DNA from: Larus michahellis
Taxonomy: Eukaryota > Chordata > Aves > Charadriiformes > Laridae
Direction of reading: 5' to 3'
DNA: 64,000 bases
Assembly: GCF_964199755.1 (NCBI RefSeq)
Contig: NC_133907.1
Coordinates: 4,965,001-5,029,000 of the forward strand
Every line of letters starts with the position of its first letter. Position 1 is the first letter of the stretch. The notes under the pieces are model-generated. The model did no database searches. It saw only the letters and a list, made by a program, of their open reading frames with translations, and had not been told where the DNA came from. The translations under genes were made by a program, and so were the position numbers. Positions 1-11,369 of the stretch are shown one piece after another.

Positions 1-443
1 ATAACCGATGGCCTTGCTTTATTCTTCTGCCCTTAGGCTGTCTGTGGTTTTGTAACTGGGCTATCTGGGAAGTCTGCACAAAGCAGAGATCCTGCGTGGC
101 TCCGGTACAGCATGTATAATTAGTTTTTCTCACCCTCTGGTTTGGACCACGTTGTTTCCATCACTTGCATGCTAGAGCTCTCTCCTAACAGCATTTGGCT
201 GCTTGTTTTCCTCCTAATCACGCAGATGGGCTGTGGTGTGTAGGGGAGCTGCTCGCAGATATGACAGCACTGTAAAGGGAGCTGGGATTCCGCAGAGGAA
301 ATGTCCGAAGGAAATGTCCCTGCAAGTTATCCAGCACCCTTAGGCTAGAAATGTCAGACAGAACTTTCCGTGACTGGTCTGTGATGGTATCATCCAAGCC
401 TTTCTCGGCCACTAACCCGCTGTCCCCATCCCCGTGCCAACAG

Positions 444-568
444 GGAACCGGTACCTCCTGGAGTGCAACCCTCTGTGGAGGAGGCTGCTTCAGCATTACC
501 GACAGCGCAACTGCTCTACTGCAGCCCAGGGGATTTTTGTCAGGAAGACTTCATCCATCCGCCGATGA
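444..568 (+). CDS. HELZ2: Last coding exon of a UPF1-like RNA helicase, probably HELZ2 (partial)
   Basis: Only the C-terminal tail is in the window. A splice acceptor (AG at 442-443, after a moderately pyrimidine-rich tract) opens a frame entered at phase 1 that reads (G)NRYLLECNPLWRRLLQHYR and about 20 more residues to a TGA at 566-568. The pattern G-N-x-x-L-L-x-x-x-P-L-W-x-x-L-L is what follows motif VI at the end of UPF1-like superfamily 1 helicases. The same frame has a stop upstream (413-415), so the exon does not extend left. The HELZ2 name rests on this tail plus the neighbour: in human, HELZ2 lies tail-to-tail with FNDC11, and here FNDC11 follows convergently. HELZ2 is known as a large interferon-inducible nuclear helicase and PPAR coactivator with an RNB-type exonuclease domain; none of those domains is visible here. 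Another UPF1-family helicase is the alternative. Confidence 0.68.
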
Positions 569-1520
569 GGATGGGTTGCAGCTCGATGAGCTCGTCCCTC
601 TCTACCTGAACTGCGTTACGTGTGCCTTGGGAAGGACGCAATCTTTCCATTATTTAATGACCCATGGAGCCAGCATCTTCCCCTGCGCAGCGACAGCTCA
701 GCTTCAGTGTGTCCTTTGGCGTCGTGGGGTGGTTTCTTTTTTTAATCAGTGCAACCTTGGACAGGAACTTTCAGCTCTAGCAAACCAAAAATCATTGGAA
801 ATGGATGGATGGGTGTGTGACTTTATTGATGACACTATTTTTGTAACTGTAAGATGCTCAGCGGAGCCCCCATCCTATCTGCCGGCGCAGCTGCATTTTG
901 GGGACCAAATACTCAGTCCATTCGTCGAGGGTGGAATGACCGCATGCAAGCTGCGATTTGCCATAGAGGACCAAAGCTTCTGGGTACTACCACTCATTTT
1001 AAAACCAAGGCCAGGGAATTTTTAAGGCTTCTCTTTTTCTCAAAGCAGAAAAACAATTTGTTTTGGGTTTTTTTGTTGTCATCATTTTGGTTTTTTTTTT
1101 TTAAATGAAGGAAGAAAGCAAAGAGAACCACGTACCACTCTTTGTCTAGCCAAAACGCTGTTCTCCAAGTGTGTAAATATCACAGAGCCGAGGCCAAGTT
1201 GATTTTGTAAATAGATTTACTTATTCTTTCTACAAAGGAGGTTGTCCTCACCAGTATAAAGTTAATGAAAAGCGAGGACCGCTCCTACCAGGGACCGTTG
1301 GAAATTGTAAGCATATTTTAAACTGTTCTGAGTCTTATCTGAAATCTCCTCCTGTAAAAGCCCTCCTTTCCTACTCCAGATTTTTTTAAAGCTGCTTCTA
1401 ATTTATTAACTTTTTAACTCTGTGAATTTGTTTCACAGCCTTACGGCCTGAGTTTTTAAGAGCGGGGATGGAAATTTGATAAACGTACCACAGCATATTT
1501 GTGTATAATGTGTTTTTTTT

Positions 1521-1541
1521 CTATTATTATTATTATTATTT
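1521..1541. repeat. (ATT)n microsatellite
   Basis: About seven ATT units in a row inside the AT-rich 3' UTR-like region. Direct reading; no function implied. Confidence 0.85.
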
Positions 1542-3227
1542 TAAGTAGCCAAACTGCTGTGAACTGGAAGCTGTGATTCACTAGAGAAGGCTGCTTTTGC
1601 CCGGTTACGTATGGCTGATACAGATGGGTAGCGGGGAAGTGGTGCTCTCTGCTGAATCACGCAGCTGCTTTTGTGAAGGTTGATAGTTTCGAGGGAGGGT
1701 GTCTTTTATCTCATTTCAATTCTGAATGTATGAAGTGCCTGCCTCAGCTCTCCCCAGGACCACGCGCCTGGCCGTGGTGAAATGTTCACGTGGGATGGAG
1801 CCAAGATGCAAACACGGTGGTTTTGCAACAGGTATATACTGTGCTGGGACATGAGTCCTCCTTGGCCTAAGGGAGGGGTCCCCGTGACTTCACAGCGCCA
1901 TGGCAAGGGTGAATTTTGTCCTGTTTGCAACTGAAAATGCAGCATGGCTCTTTCCGGTGTGGAGGAATGTGCAATAAGAAAGCGTTGTGTCTGGAAAAGT
2001 CCTTATTTAACGCTGTGTTTCTTCTCATGACTGTGTTAAACTTGACTCGAGAACCTATGGGGAAATTTGGTTCTTCTCTTCCTTATTTTAAAGTACCTTC
2101 CTGCACTTCTGCATTTGGTGGGCTTGATCTGTACGTTAGAGAACCCCCAGGCTTGCTCTCGTCTTACTGAAGCGTAATATCGGGCATACGGCTGGCGATT
2201 CCATAAGGGACAAAAGCCTGTAGGAAGTACCTCCTGCTGGTTCTAAAGATGCTTGATAAAAGCTGGTAGGATGTAAAGTTCATTGTTCCTCTTTGAAGTC
2301 ATCCCACCTGGGATCTTAAAAGACTCTGCGTCAGCCTGATTTTGCATATTGCCATTGCAAATTGCAAATATTATTACAATTCCAAAATAAGCTTGTATGG
2401 GAATCATTTTGTGGACTACTGAAATACAATCGTGTATCTCCAAGATGATGTGGAGAATTGCAAAGGCGCTAGAATTGTTGGGATAAATACTTTAGCGTGG
2501 TGCCAGCGTCGTTCTTGGTCCCTTTAGAACCAGGGGGTCTCATTTTCATGACCTAACGTAAGTGTAGAGTTTCTCCCCTCCTTTTTTTGATGGTTATTTC
2601 ATTACACGTAACACAAATGAGGAGACTCAACCCAAGCGTAGTGGCTTAGTCCAGTGCTCTTGTATGGGGTTTGGTCATTTGTGTGTTTGTGTAGACCAAG
2701 AAAGATGCTTCAAAAAGTGTCGTCTTCTGCCCTTAGTGGGGGGGAAAAAAAATGTTTACTGCTACTCCTTGGAGGCTAAAGCCTAGGCTGAAATGCTATG
2801 CTTGGTCACCTCTGTGTTGCAAGACAATATACATATATTTTTTTTAACTCTGAAGATGCATTTTGTACCTGGTGCTTAGAATTGGGCTGTGAGCAGGTAC
2901 CCGTAGAGTTGGTCCCGCAGCTGCAATAGTCAGGGATAGCAGAAAGTGCAATTAATGAAACTTTTTATAGACTGTTAGCACCAGCTGAATATCGTGTTCT
3001 TGTCCTTGTGCTCGTGTATAGAGAGAATCATAGAAATGAATAGAGAGAAAAAGTTCAAAGTAGTCTGGTTTCATTTGCACACAGAGCTTTGAATTTACTT
3101 TTGAAAGAATTTTATGTTCAAGCACATATTCTTAAAATAATTATAAAAAACAAAAACAACCAAAACCACCAAACCTTTGGTAATTCCAGTAGGAAACCAC
3201 TGGCAGCATGGTGTGGGTCTCTTCTCC

Positions 3228-3501
3228 CAAGTAACAGGCGATAGGACAAGAGGAAATGGCCTCAACGTGTGCCAGGGGAGGTTTAGCCTGGATATTAGGA
3301 AAAAATTCTTCACTGAAAGGGTTACCAAGCATTGGAACGGGCTGCCCGGGGAAGCGGTTGGGTCACCGTCCCTGGAGGTACTTAAAAGATGTGTAGGTGT
3401 AGCGCTGAGGGACATGGTTTAGTGGTAACTTGGCAGTGTTGGGTTAACGGTTGGACGTGATGATCTTAAAGGTCTCTTCACAACGATTCTGTGATTCTGT
3501 G
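3228..3501 (+). mobile_element. CR1 LINE 3' fragment, plus orientation
   Basis: About 270 bases match the well-known 3' part of avian CR1: a block around AAATGGCCTCAACGTGTGCC, then the 'ggtttagcctggatattagg' region, 'cattggaacgggctgcccgg', 'ccctggaggtacttaaaaga' and 'gatgatcttaaaggtctctt'. It ends in two copies of the diagnostic octamer ATTCTGTG (3486-3493 and 3494-3501). It is 5'-truncated, as most CR1 copies are, with no target-site duplication expected. It carries no intact reverse transcriptase frame. Confidence 0.93.
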
Positions 3502-3839
3502 GTGCACAGGCCATCTGTCCGATCACAGGCTCTACCTTTGCCGCCGGCTCGCAGACAAAAGAACATTGTTGCGGGACACAAATGTGGGCTCATCCAACAG
3601 GGTAACTTAATTTCCTCGGCACTAGGCAGAGCTGGAGCCCAAGCTGAACGCCAGGAACCTGCGCATGCAGCAGGTCCATGCGGTTGCAGTCATCACCATG
3701 TGTCCTGCTCCGACTGGCAGTGAAATTAGAGACATCCAGAACTAGGAAAGCTCTCCTGGGCTCCAGCTGGCAAAGGAGAAGCCCACTGGACTGTTTTTGA
3801 GGATTTGGACAGATCTGTGTAGGACGATCAATTTACTGC

Positions 3840-3845
3840 AATAAA
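3840..3845 (+). terminator. AATAAA polyadenylation signal (plus strand)
   Basis: First AATAAA seen on the plus strand after the helicase stop codon. It is a candidate proximal poly(A) signal for the HELZ2-like transcript. Confidence 0.4.
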
Positions 3846-4087
3846 TTGTTGGGTTTTGTTTTTTTAAATAGAAATGAAATGTTAAGTGTCATGAAGTGTA
3901 AATCAAGGCTAACTTGAAATGTGGCGGGTTTTTATCTTTTGTATGTCTGTGACTTGCAGCGAACCTCAAATGACGTTTTGGATACAAATATTTCTACCTG
4001 CTTCTACCATTTCTAAGAATGAACCTCAACATTCCTTTTTTTGATATTTAAGCCATAATTGTAAAAATGATTTGAATTTATTTAAAT

Positions 4088-4100
4088 AATAAATTTTATT
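4088..4100. terminator. Overlapping-zone AATAAA signals on both strands between convergent genes
   Basis: AATAAA lies at 4088-4093 on the plus strand, and TTTATT at 4095-4100 reads AATAAA on the minus strand, one base apart. They sit between the plus-strand helicase gene and minus-strand FNDC11, so each could serve one of the two convergent transcripts. FNDC11 would then have a 3' UTR of about 850 bases; a nearer ATTAAA (minus strand, 4839-4844) is an alternative. Confidence 0.4.
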
Positions 4101-4948
4101 ACTAAAAGGCCTGTTGGTGTGATGGTTTGACCAGACTCTGTGTGGGGACAGCTATGTTTGGGCTGAACCGAATGGTAAAAAAGAAAACGGGCGATAACTG
4201 CAGTACGTGGCAGAAAAAGATTGTTTTCTACAGATTGGTCGTGTGGATGTATTACCCTTCGCTGTTTGTTGGGGGGGTTTGGAGGGGTTGGTTGAGGTTT
4301 TTTTGTTGGTGGTTTTGGGGGTATTTTTTTAATCAGTGATCTTTTCGTGCACTGTAGGGGGGTGAGCATTGAATCATGCTTATGTTGGACCTATTAAGCA
4401 CAGGGCGTAGAGGGTGAGAGGAACCAGAGACAGAGATAAGTTAGGGTGAGTGATTTGAAGAGCTCAGGTGCTTTGAAAGAAGGACGTGGGGGGGAAAAAA
4501 AACAAACTTGGGGTAAAAAAACCTAACCCAACATCGTTGCAAGAAGCTGGCACTGAGCATTTTTTGGTGGATGGAAAGCACCGGATGATGGAGAGGCTTC
4601 TATCCCCTGTGCTTTGCATCCAAGGTGTCCTGCAAGACTGCCTGCCGCGACCTGCTCCCGCCCGTGAGTTCTGGCAGTGGGAAGTGGGTGTTGAGTCCTG
4701 AATGCTGCCTAAAGGTGTTATTTTGTGTGAAGAATTTGGAATGGGTTACTGTGAACCTGGAAAGATTTGGGGAAGGCGCTTGCAAAATTGTTGTTGAAAA
4801 CAAAACCAGTTCCGTTTCAGGCGAAATGTTTGAAAACCTTTAATTTTTCTCATTCTGCTTTTTCAAATGGATAAAATAAGGAAAACGTTTTTGTGTGTTA
4901 CCTCATCATTCTGGTGCCTTAGGGGCTGCTTCCACGTCTTCAACAACG

Positions 4949-5839
4949 TTATTCTTGTGTCTTCAGCGTAATGCTATCGTGCCACCTTACAAAGACAAGC
5001 GTTAGAGTGTGCAGTCTTCGAATGGTGAATTCGTACGAGCTGCCAGGCTGCAGGTTCTGGACTATGCATGTGTTGGAGGTGACTTGCTGAAGCCTACCGT
5101 ATCCCACTTCCGTCTGACTCCCGTTTGTCAGCAACTTAACGTGCAGTTCACATTCTTCGACATGTGACTCTTGGTTTTCGGTAAACCACTTGAGCTCGGC
5201 CCAGTCCTTGTGTGCAACTGATTCTTTTCGATCAAAAATCAGTGGCCTTTTCGTATAGAGAGAAAGCCTAATGTTGGAGAGCCCGGTGCCTCTAAGACCT
5301 GCATGTGAGACCAAACGGTGCTTGATATAGAGCTTTCCTGGCTCTTGCAAGGAACGGAGATTTTTCATCGACATGGAGAGCTGAGACACTCTCTGCACAA
5401 TCAGGTCCCACCTGGAGAGGAAAGTTATCATGTCCCAGGTCTCTACGTAACAGCTCAGCTCCTCCCAACCCCGTTTCAGCTGTTCTAGCAGCTCAGTTAA
5501 AAGAAACAGCTGGATTTCAGTCTGTTTTTTTCCCACTTTCTTCACCCTCTCCAGTCGGATGGGGTCTATTACTTGCAAGATGTCAATGCAATGCAGCACG
5601 TCGTTCTGGTCTCTCACGTTCACGTGTTTGGGCTCAATCTCCAAGTAAAAGTAACACTTCTTCAGAAGCTCGACGTTGTTCCAGTGGTGCTGGAGGTTGT
5701 GGAGGCTCAGGTCGGAGCGCAGGAACTGCAGAAGAAGGGTTCTCCTTTCCAGGTACTGCTCCCAGCTGGCATTGTTGTCTTCTCCGCCGTGCGCAGCACT
5801 CTCCGAACTGGTTTCAAATCCATTCAAAGCCTCAGCCAT
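4949..5839 (-). CDS. FNDC11: Fibronectin type III domain-containing protein 11
   Basis: A complete frame of 296 residues (ATG at 5839, TAA at 4949-4951) that I recognise as FNDC11, formerly C20orf195; the human protein is 318 residues. The N-terminal two thirds (about 1-210) is mostly helical and carries the segments YLERRTLLLQFLRSDLSLHN and ETWDMITFLSRWDLIVQRVS. The C-terminal 85 residues (about 212-296) form the fibronectin III-like module, with DWAELKWFTE at its first strand and the typical LQPGSSYEFTIRRL turn and strand. The molecular role of the family is not established, and no signal peptide or membrane segment is visible. A splice acceptor (AG at 5858-5859) lies 18 bases before the ATG, so an upstream noncoding exon is likely and this ATG is the natural start. 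It faces the helicase gene tail-to-tail, as in human 20q13.33. The antisense frame at 5573-5923 is a shadow. Confidence 0.88.
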   Translation of the reverse strand: MAEALNGFETSSESAAHGGEDNNASWEQYLERRTLLLQFLRSDLSLHNLQHHWNNVELLKKCYFYLEIEPKHVNVRDQNDVLHCIDILQVIDPIRLERVKKVGKKQTEIQLFLLTELLEQLKRGWEELSCYVETWDMITFLSRWDLIVQRVSQLSMSMKNLRSLQEPGKLYIKHRLVSHAGLRGTGLSNIRLSLYTKRPLIFDRKESVAHKDWAELKWFTENQESHVEECELHVKLLTNGSQTEVGYGRLQQVTSNTCIVQNLQPGSSYEFTIRRLHTLTLVFVRWHDSITLKTQE

Positions 5840-5921
5840 GATTCCAAAGCTCAGTTGCTGTGTGAGAAAGCAGCAATAATAACATCAACAAGCAAAGGAA
5901 AAGCAGCCGTTGAGGGAAAGT

Positions 5922-5986
5922 AATCATAGAATCATAGAGTCTGTTGGGTTGAAAGGGACCTTTAAAGGTCATCTAGTCCAACCCCG
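5922..5986 (-). mobile_element. CR1 LINE 3' end, minus orientation
   Basis: A short copy reading AATCATAGAATCATAGAG followed by the 'ttgaaagggacc...aggtcatctagtccaacc' block, the reverse complement of the CR1 3' terminus. Only about 65 bases remain, just upstream of FNDC11. Confidence 0.9.
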
Positions 5987-5989
5987 CTG

Positions 5990-7770
5990 TCATGGCTAAT
6001 CATGGCTGAGACTCTTCTCTCCTCTCTTACTGATAAAGCTTAGCTTATAAATTTATAGATGGGAAAGAACTGTTAGGCTAGGTGTAGTTCCAGAGGAATT
6101 TTCCTTTCTGGTTAAATGGTTTCTAATGTTTTGTAGAGGCTTACTTTTATATATTCCAACCAACTGGTCTCCTGCTACTCCCCCTTGAGAGGTTCTACCT
6201 CTGCTTAATAGATTCACTGTCAGGAATTATTCTCTGATATACTCTGCCAAAATGTCTCCCTATCTTATTATCTTCTGTTTCATTCTAATTAGATGCCTTT
6301 TGTACTCCTGTAAGCAATTTCTTTCCATTCTTCTACATCTCTGGAGATGTCTATTTTTCTCTTTTTGTAATCTGCCAGGCTGTTGAGGTTTGAGACCCAT
6401 CTTCTAAGCCAATTCCTACAGCTACATAATCACCTTGGTGATTCAAATTAACCCTCTGCCCCCCGAGCGAGCTGCTGTGCAGCAGGCAGAACCACGCAGA
6501 ACGCCGAGTGCCGCCTCACAACAGCTTTCAAGAGGAACATTAGTGGTTTTCCTTGCACCTCTGCCTTCAACAGCAACATTGTCGGCGAGGTATTGTTTTC
6601 CTTCAACAGCAGCATTTTCAGTGATGTGTTGTTTTCCCTGTCTTTGGTTTTAGTTTACGTCATCAGCTTGGCCCGTGATATCGCCTCGCTTTCTTGTAGA
6701 AGGACTCTGTTGGTCCGTAAACAATGTACTGAAATGCAAGCAAAGCGCCTGCGGAGAGGTAAGGGTTTGCTGGTAAGAAGGTGTTTGGGTAGTGGTCCTT
6801 GGCACCGCCGTATCCGCTCTCTGTCTTAGTCTTGGCCGTTCCATTTACTGACAAAGCCGGGACCTGCTTGGTGGTTCCTGCTGAGCCACGATGGACGGTG
6901 TTTCCCTGTTTTGCTTTCGCTGCAGTACCCGTGGCTCTCACACCGTACATATCGCAAGCAGAAATCACCTAAATAAATGCCTGTGTCCCCGCCGTCGGCG
7001 ATACTGTAACGAGAACCCAGCCTGACGTTGCGAACCTGGCCTTCGCAAGCTGAACACGCTTGATTGCAAAAAATAGGGAATCCCGAAAGTAAGACTTTGT
7101 GTGACCCCAGCCAGCCTGCGGTGATACGATCTAGCAACAGGTAACTTTCCTCATTCTGTGTAATTTTCTGGTTATAATTATTTAAGATTTCTAGTAGCTA
7201 ACCGGGATATTTTAATTCTTACATGTCTTGTGGAAGCTAGATGGTGATACGTAGTTGACAAAGCAATTTTTCTCAGCCTCATTTTCCCTAAATAGACATA
7301 ACAGAGCTAATAACGGTTCCTTGTAGGAGTTTCAAGTGTTTGTAAACCTTTCAGATGTCTGGTCCCTAGCTGCACTACAATTTATACTAATTCGCTCATC
7401 CACAGCCACTTTTTTTCCAAGAGAGCTGTCAACTGAAAAAACAAGCTGTATTTCCTTTTCACTGTTTTGCTTTCCACTAAAAAAAAAAAACAAAAACAAA
7501 ACCCAAAACCAAACCCCAAACCAAAGCAGTGCCGGTTCCTGGCATCCCCGTAGGGAGCGCAACAGGGACAGCGCATGCACCAGGTTACGTTACCCCGCTT
7601 TCAGAGCGATTTGGCTCTCTGCAGCAGTCTGTTTGCCCACAGAGACAGAGCTGTGATTGTGCTTGTTTTGCCTTTCTGTTTTTATATCTCTTTTGTTTTT
7701 TTTTTCTTGCCAGAAATGGCTTTTTTTTCCCCAGTAGCGCTGCTATGTTTGCAGCCTGGGAGGCTGGAGT
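5990..7770. other. Region without a recognisable gene
   Basis: AT-rich in the first 450 bases, then mixed. Short open frames at 6435-6653, 6663-6968 and 6826-7137 have no recognisable domain, splice context or codon pattern. The 6050-6420 part could be an old unidentified repeat, but I could not match it to a family. Confidence 0.5.
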
Positions 7771-7772
7771 TG

Positions 7773-8262
7773 TAGAATCACAGACTGGTTAGAGTTGAAA
7801 GGGACCTTAAAGATCACCTAGTTCCAACCCCCTGCCCTGGGCAGGGACACCTCCCACCAGCCCAGGTTGCTCCAAGCCCCGTCCAACCTGGCCTTGAACC
7901 CCTCCAGGGATGGGGCAGCCACAGCTTCTCTGGGCAACCTGGGCCAGGGGCTCACCACCCTCACAGAAAAGAATTTCTTCCTCAGATCTCATCTAAATCT
8001 CCTCTCTTCCAGTTTAAAACCATTACCCCTCGTCCTATGGCTCCCCTCCCTGATCCAGAGTCCCTCCCCATCTCTCCTGGAGCCCCTTTAGGGACTGGAA
8101 GGGGCTCTAAGGTCTCCCTGGGGCCTTCTCTTCTCCAGGCTGAACCCCCCCAACTCCCTCAGCCTGTCCTCACGGCAGAGGGGCTCCAGCCCTTGGAGCA
8201 TCTCTGTGGCCTCCTCTGGCCCCACTCCAACCAGTCCATGTCCAGTTGCCCGAGCCGGGGGC
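7773..8262 (-). mobile_element. CR1 LINE fragment, minus orientation (longest copy)
   Basis: About 490 bases in reverse orientation. It starts at the 3' end with 'gaatcacagactggttagag', continues through 'aagggaccttaaagatcacc', 'cccctgccctgggcagggac' and 'ccaacctggccttgaacccc', and runs out near 'ggcctcctctggccccactc'. It has no intact protein frame. It coincides with the change from AT-rich to GC-rich sequence. Confidence 0.93.
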
Positions 8263-9493
8263 TGCATGGCCCTGGGATCCCCCAGGCCAAGGGTTCCCTG
8301 CCTGCCATCGCCACCCCCCAGGCCCGGGGAGCCGGAGGCAAACCACCCGGGGACAAGGCTCCAGCATCCCTGGGCGGACGCGGGTGCCGTTCCCTCTCCC
8401 TGCTGTCAGTTCCCACCACCCAGCCATGCCCCGGCTGGTGTCACCGAGCCCCCAGCACCCGCTGACGTCCCCCCTAAGGCTCCACTTTTCACCATGATGC
8501 TTCTTTGCCCTTGGCGGCAGCGGTTTGTGGGGACATACCCCTAGTTGTCTACGGGACTGGAGGCCCCAAAATCGTCTCTACCTTCCCCTCCGTAAATCTC
8601 AGTCACAATCCACTTCGTCCCTGGGGAGAGGTGGCACCTGGGGTCCCTGCGGGTCTGGTGACACCGGTCTGGCCCCAGGGGGAGACAGCCACATGCGTGG
8701 CCGTGTTGTCCTCTGCCTGATTAGTTAGTGGCATCTGTTTCTACCCCGCCGGCGGTGGCTGGGGTCGCCAGGACACAATGCCTGGCTGCTGGAGTCACAA
8801 TGTGACGCATCCCCCGGCGCCGGGCACGGGGCGAGGGGTCGGAGTGACCCTCGGGCTGGGTGTCCTGCTCTCCGAGGTGTGAGCAGGCTCCGTCCCCCAG
8901 CCCAGGGCTGTGCCCGGGCACTCTCCCACCCCACCGGGGGCAGGCAGGAGAAGGGCTGAGGGCTCTGTGCTTCCCCCTGAACCGGCACATTTGGTTTCAC
9001 TCCCATCTCGCGCCCTTGCTGTTGCGATGGGGCTGTGGGAATGCTATGCGGATGAAAGGACCATGTGCAGGGTTTGTGACCATTGGGTCACCCAAAATAC
9101 GATTTCCAAAGCTTTGCTCTCCTGTGCGAGACGTTCACACTGTTCCCCCAGCATGTTTCGCCTCTGCTCCGTGGAAAGGCAGCGGCCTCAGTGTTTTCTG
9201 AGTCCCAGCTCTAAAGCCGAGGAGTCTGAGACTGAGCCGCTTCGCTCTGGGCTGCTTTAAAGCTCCGTTCTCCCTGCAGAGCCCAGACCTCAGCAGCAAA
9301 CTATGAGGACACGACCTCGAGCCAAGGGTCCCTGCAGGCAGAGAGGAAGCAGCTAAGGCAGGACAGCCAGAAAATGGTAAATGCTGGCTGAGAGCAAGGT
9401 GTAGCAGAAAAGCTGGCTCCATCCCAGGAATCCTTAAGGTCGTGCCGGTGGCACCCTGCGAGGTGGCCACGGCCAAGGGCCTTGCTGGCACTC

Positions 9494-9590
9494 GGAATCA
9501 CGGAATCACGGAATCTTCAGAGTTGGAAGGGACCTCTAGAGATCATCTAGTCCAACTCCCCTGCTAGAGCAGGATTGCCTAAAGCACTCG
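9494..9590 (-). mobile_element. CR1 LINE 3' end, minus orientation
   Basis: Begins with tandem 'ggaatcacggaatcacgg' (a diverged terminal octamer) and continues with 'gttggaagggacctctagag', 'atcatctagtccaactcccc' and 'tgctagagcaggattgccta'. The start with 'agagcaggattgcc' is typical of one CR1 subfamily. About 100 bases remain. Confidence 0.92.
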
Positions 9591-10389
9591 GGTGCCCTGT
9601 TTCTCCCACCGCAGGCACCTCGCCTGGGTTTTGAGTCGGGAGGTTTAGGTCAACACTACCCAGGGGCTGGTGAGTCCTCTCAGTCCAGGCTGCTCCGAAC
9701 TGCGCTGTTTGTCGCATTTCTGGGAGGAGGATTGCGAGTGACGCTGCCCTGAGCTCCTGAGCATCAGGACATCAGCCTCAGCACCCCGCTGCTGCTCTGC
9801 CTGGGACCCTGGGCTGGATGCCCACACGTAGGCTGCAGCTTTGCTCTTTGCTGTTTTGCCCACGTTAATATTTGCCCAGGAAAGCACGGGTGGTTCTGGG
9901 GGACTAACGGGATCTGCTGGGCTTTACGGCGTGCTGTGGGGTGGGGGGGTATTTTCGCTTTTTGAGGGTGACTCTTTACATCTGAGACTGGACACGCTCC
10001 GGTGCTCTGCTCTCCCCAGGGAGACAGGCTGTTTCACAAAGCGTCGGGAGTTTCATTAATTTAAACACATAATCCTTATTAAAGAGATGTGTTGAAATAG
10101 GATATAAACGGCTCCATTAAGTGCAGCAAACTTCTCTTTTTGGGTAGGAAGGGACTCTCCTGCTCTGCGCTGCTGCGGGACCCGGCTGGCCAGTCAGCTG
10201 CGTTACGGTGGAGAAGAGACGGGCTCGTCTGGTTCACAGTGAGCTCAGTGCCGCGACCGGTGTGTGTGTTCATCACCAAACCGGACAGGCCTCCTGCGTC
10301 TGAAGGTGCCTTCGTACCCCCTGTGATTAAATCTTTGGGTCAGGGCTTAGCCTTAATGCTGCCGTGTATGCTTAGCGGGTGCATCTCTG

Positions 10390-10700
10390 ATAAGCTTTTT
10401 TAATTGAATGATAGGCAAGATCCGCAATGCCAGCCCTGAGCTTCTGCTTGAACATCAAGGGAGGAGGCGATCTGTCATTTTAAGAAATCAATGCATCTCC
10501 TCGAGGCAGCCGGAGCTTACCATTTCATTTCACAGCTGCCAAGAGATTAACTATACGATTGTCAGGTGTGATTCTCTAACAGACAAGATAACAAATATGA
10601 GTGAAAGAAGGTTGATAGCCTTGCTTGACGGGGAGGGCTAGCAGAGATCAGCATTTGGTAATAACACCAAGTTTCTGCAGGAAATGAATGTTCCTGGTGG
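10390..10700. promoter_or_regulatory. Candidate conserved noncoding element
   Basis: An island of balanced, complex sequence inside GC-rich intergenic DNA. It contains TAAT/ATTA-type and TGATTCTC motifs, a stretch of 'attttaagaaatcaatgcat' and an E-box-like CAGCTG (near 10543). It has no coding potential and no repeat match. The inference is compositional only; cross-species conservation cannot be seen from one sequence. Confidence 0.25.
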
Positions 10701-11369
10701 TGTCATGGGTCCCAACCCTGTCATTTGGGTTGTGTGTGCTGGGAATTGCCCGTGTTCTTTTCCCTCGGCCTTGGTGGTCTGAGGGCCTAAGGACGTAAGA
10801 AGAATCCTGTGGAGGTCCAGCTGACCTCGCCTCCTCTTCCAGCCACGGCCTGTGCCAGGCGCCCCGGGAGGAGTTTAAAGCAAGGCTTGCACTTTGTGTC
10901 CGTTTCCCTTGGTGCCCTCCCACCCCACGATCTCTGAAGATGCGATGGTGTCTTTGTAATTAACAGCTCTCAGTGGAGAGCACGCCTGCCATCGAGCTGG
11001 CGAGGTCTCGGCTATTCAGGGTGTTCCTGTCCCCCAGAACTGACCTGGAAAAGGCGGAGGGAGAAGACGAAAGTACTGCGGGGCTGAGCTGAGCGCCGCG
11101 GCTGAGCTTCTCAGGCAGCAAAGGCGAAGTCCTGGGCTTAGCAAGCTTTGCTCCTCGTTTTGTCAGGGTTGGGATGTCACCTGAAGCACTCTCTATGAGC
11201 CCAGCATGGCGCGCCTTTGAAACAGGATTTATTGCCGGAGTTGTGCAGAGGCTTTTGCACTGAGCTCGCTTCTCCTTGGCATAAATGCTAACCTTCATCC
11301 CAAATTCAGCATGGAAAAACGGAATCCCTTTGGCTGCCCTAGCCAGCACAGCAGGCCAAGCCGCCGTCT

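Larger units (their letters stand above)
569..4110 (+). other. HELZ2: Probable 3' UTR and downstream region of the helicase gene
   Basis: No coding sequence is recognised here. The stretch is AT-rich with T-runs and an ATT microsatellite at 1521-1541, typical of a long 3' UTR. AATAAA hexamers on the plus strand occur at 3840-3845 and 4088-4093; I saw none earlier, so the transcript may end at either. A CR1 copy at about 3228-3501 lies inside it. An open frame at 351-1025 starts in the intron, crosses the last exon in the wrong frame and has no family resemblance. Confidence 0.45.

Noticed and set aside
351-1025. 224-codon plus-strand frame overlapping the helicase exon
   Set aside because: It begins in the intron, crosses the last exon in a frame different from the one matching UPF1-like helicases, and continues into the 3' UTR without any domain.
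5573-5923. 116-codon plus-strand frame antisense to FNDC11
   Set aside because: Shadow of the conserved minus-strand gene; no independent support.
6050-6420. Possible old transposable element
   Set aside because: AT-rich and repeat-like in feel, but I could match no terminal structure or known family, so it is not listed as an element.
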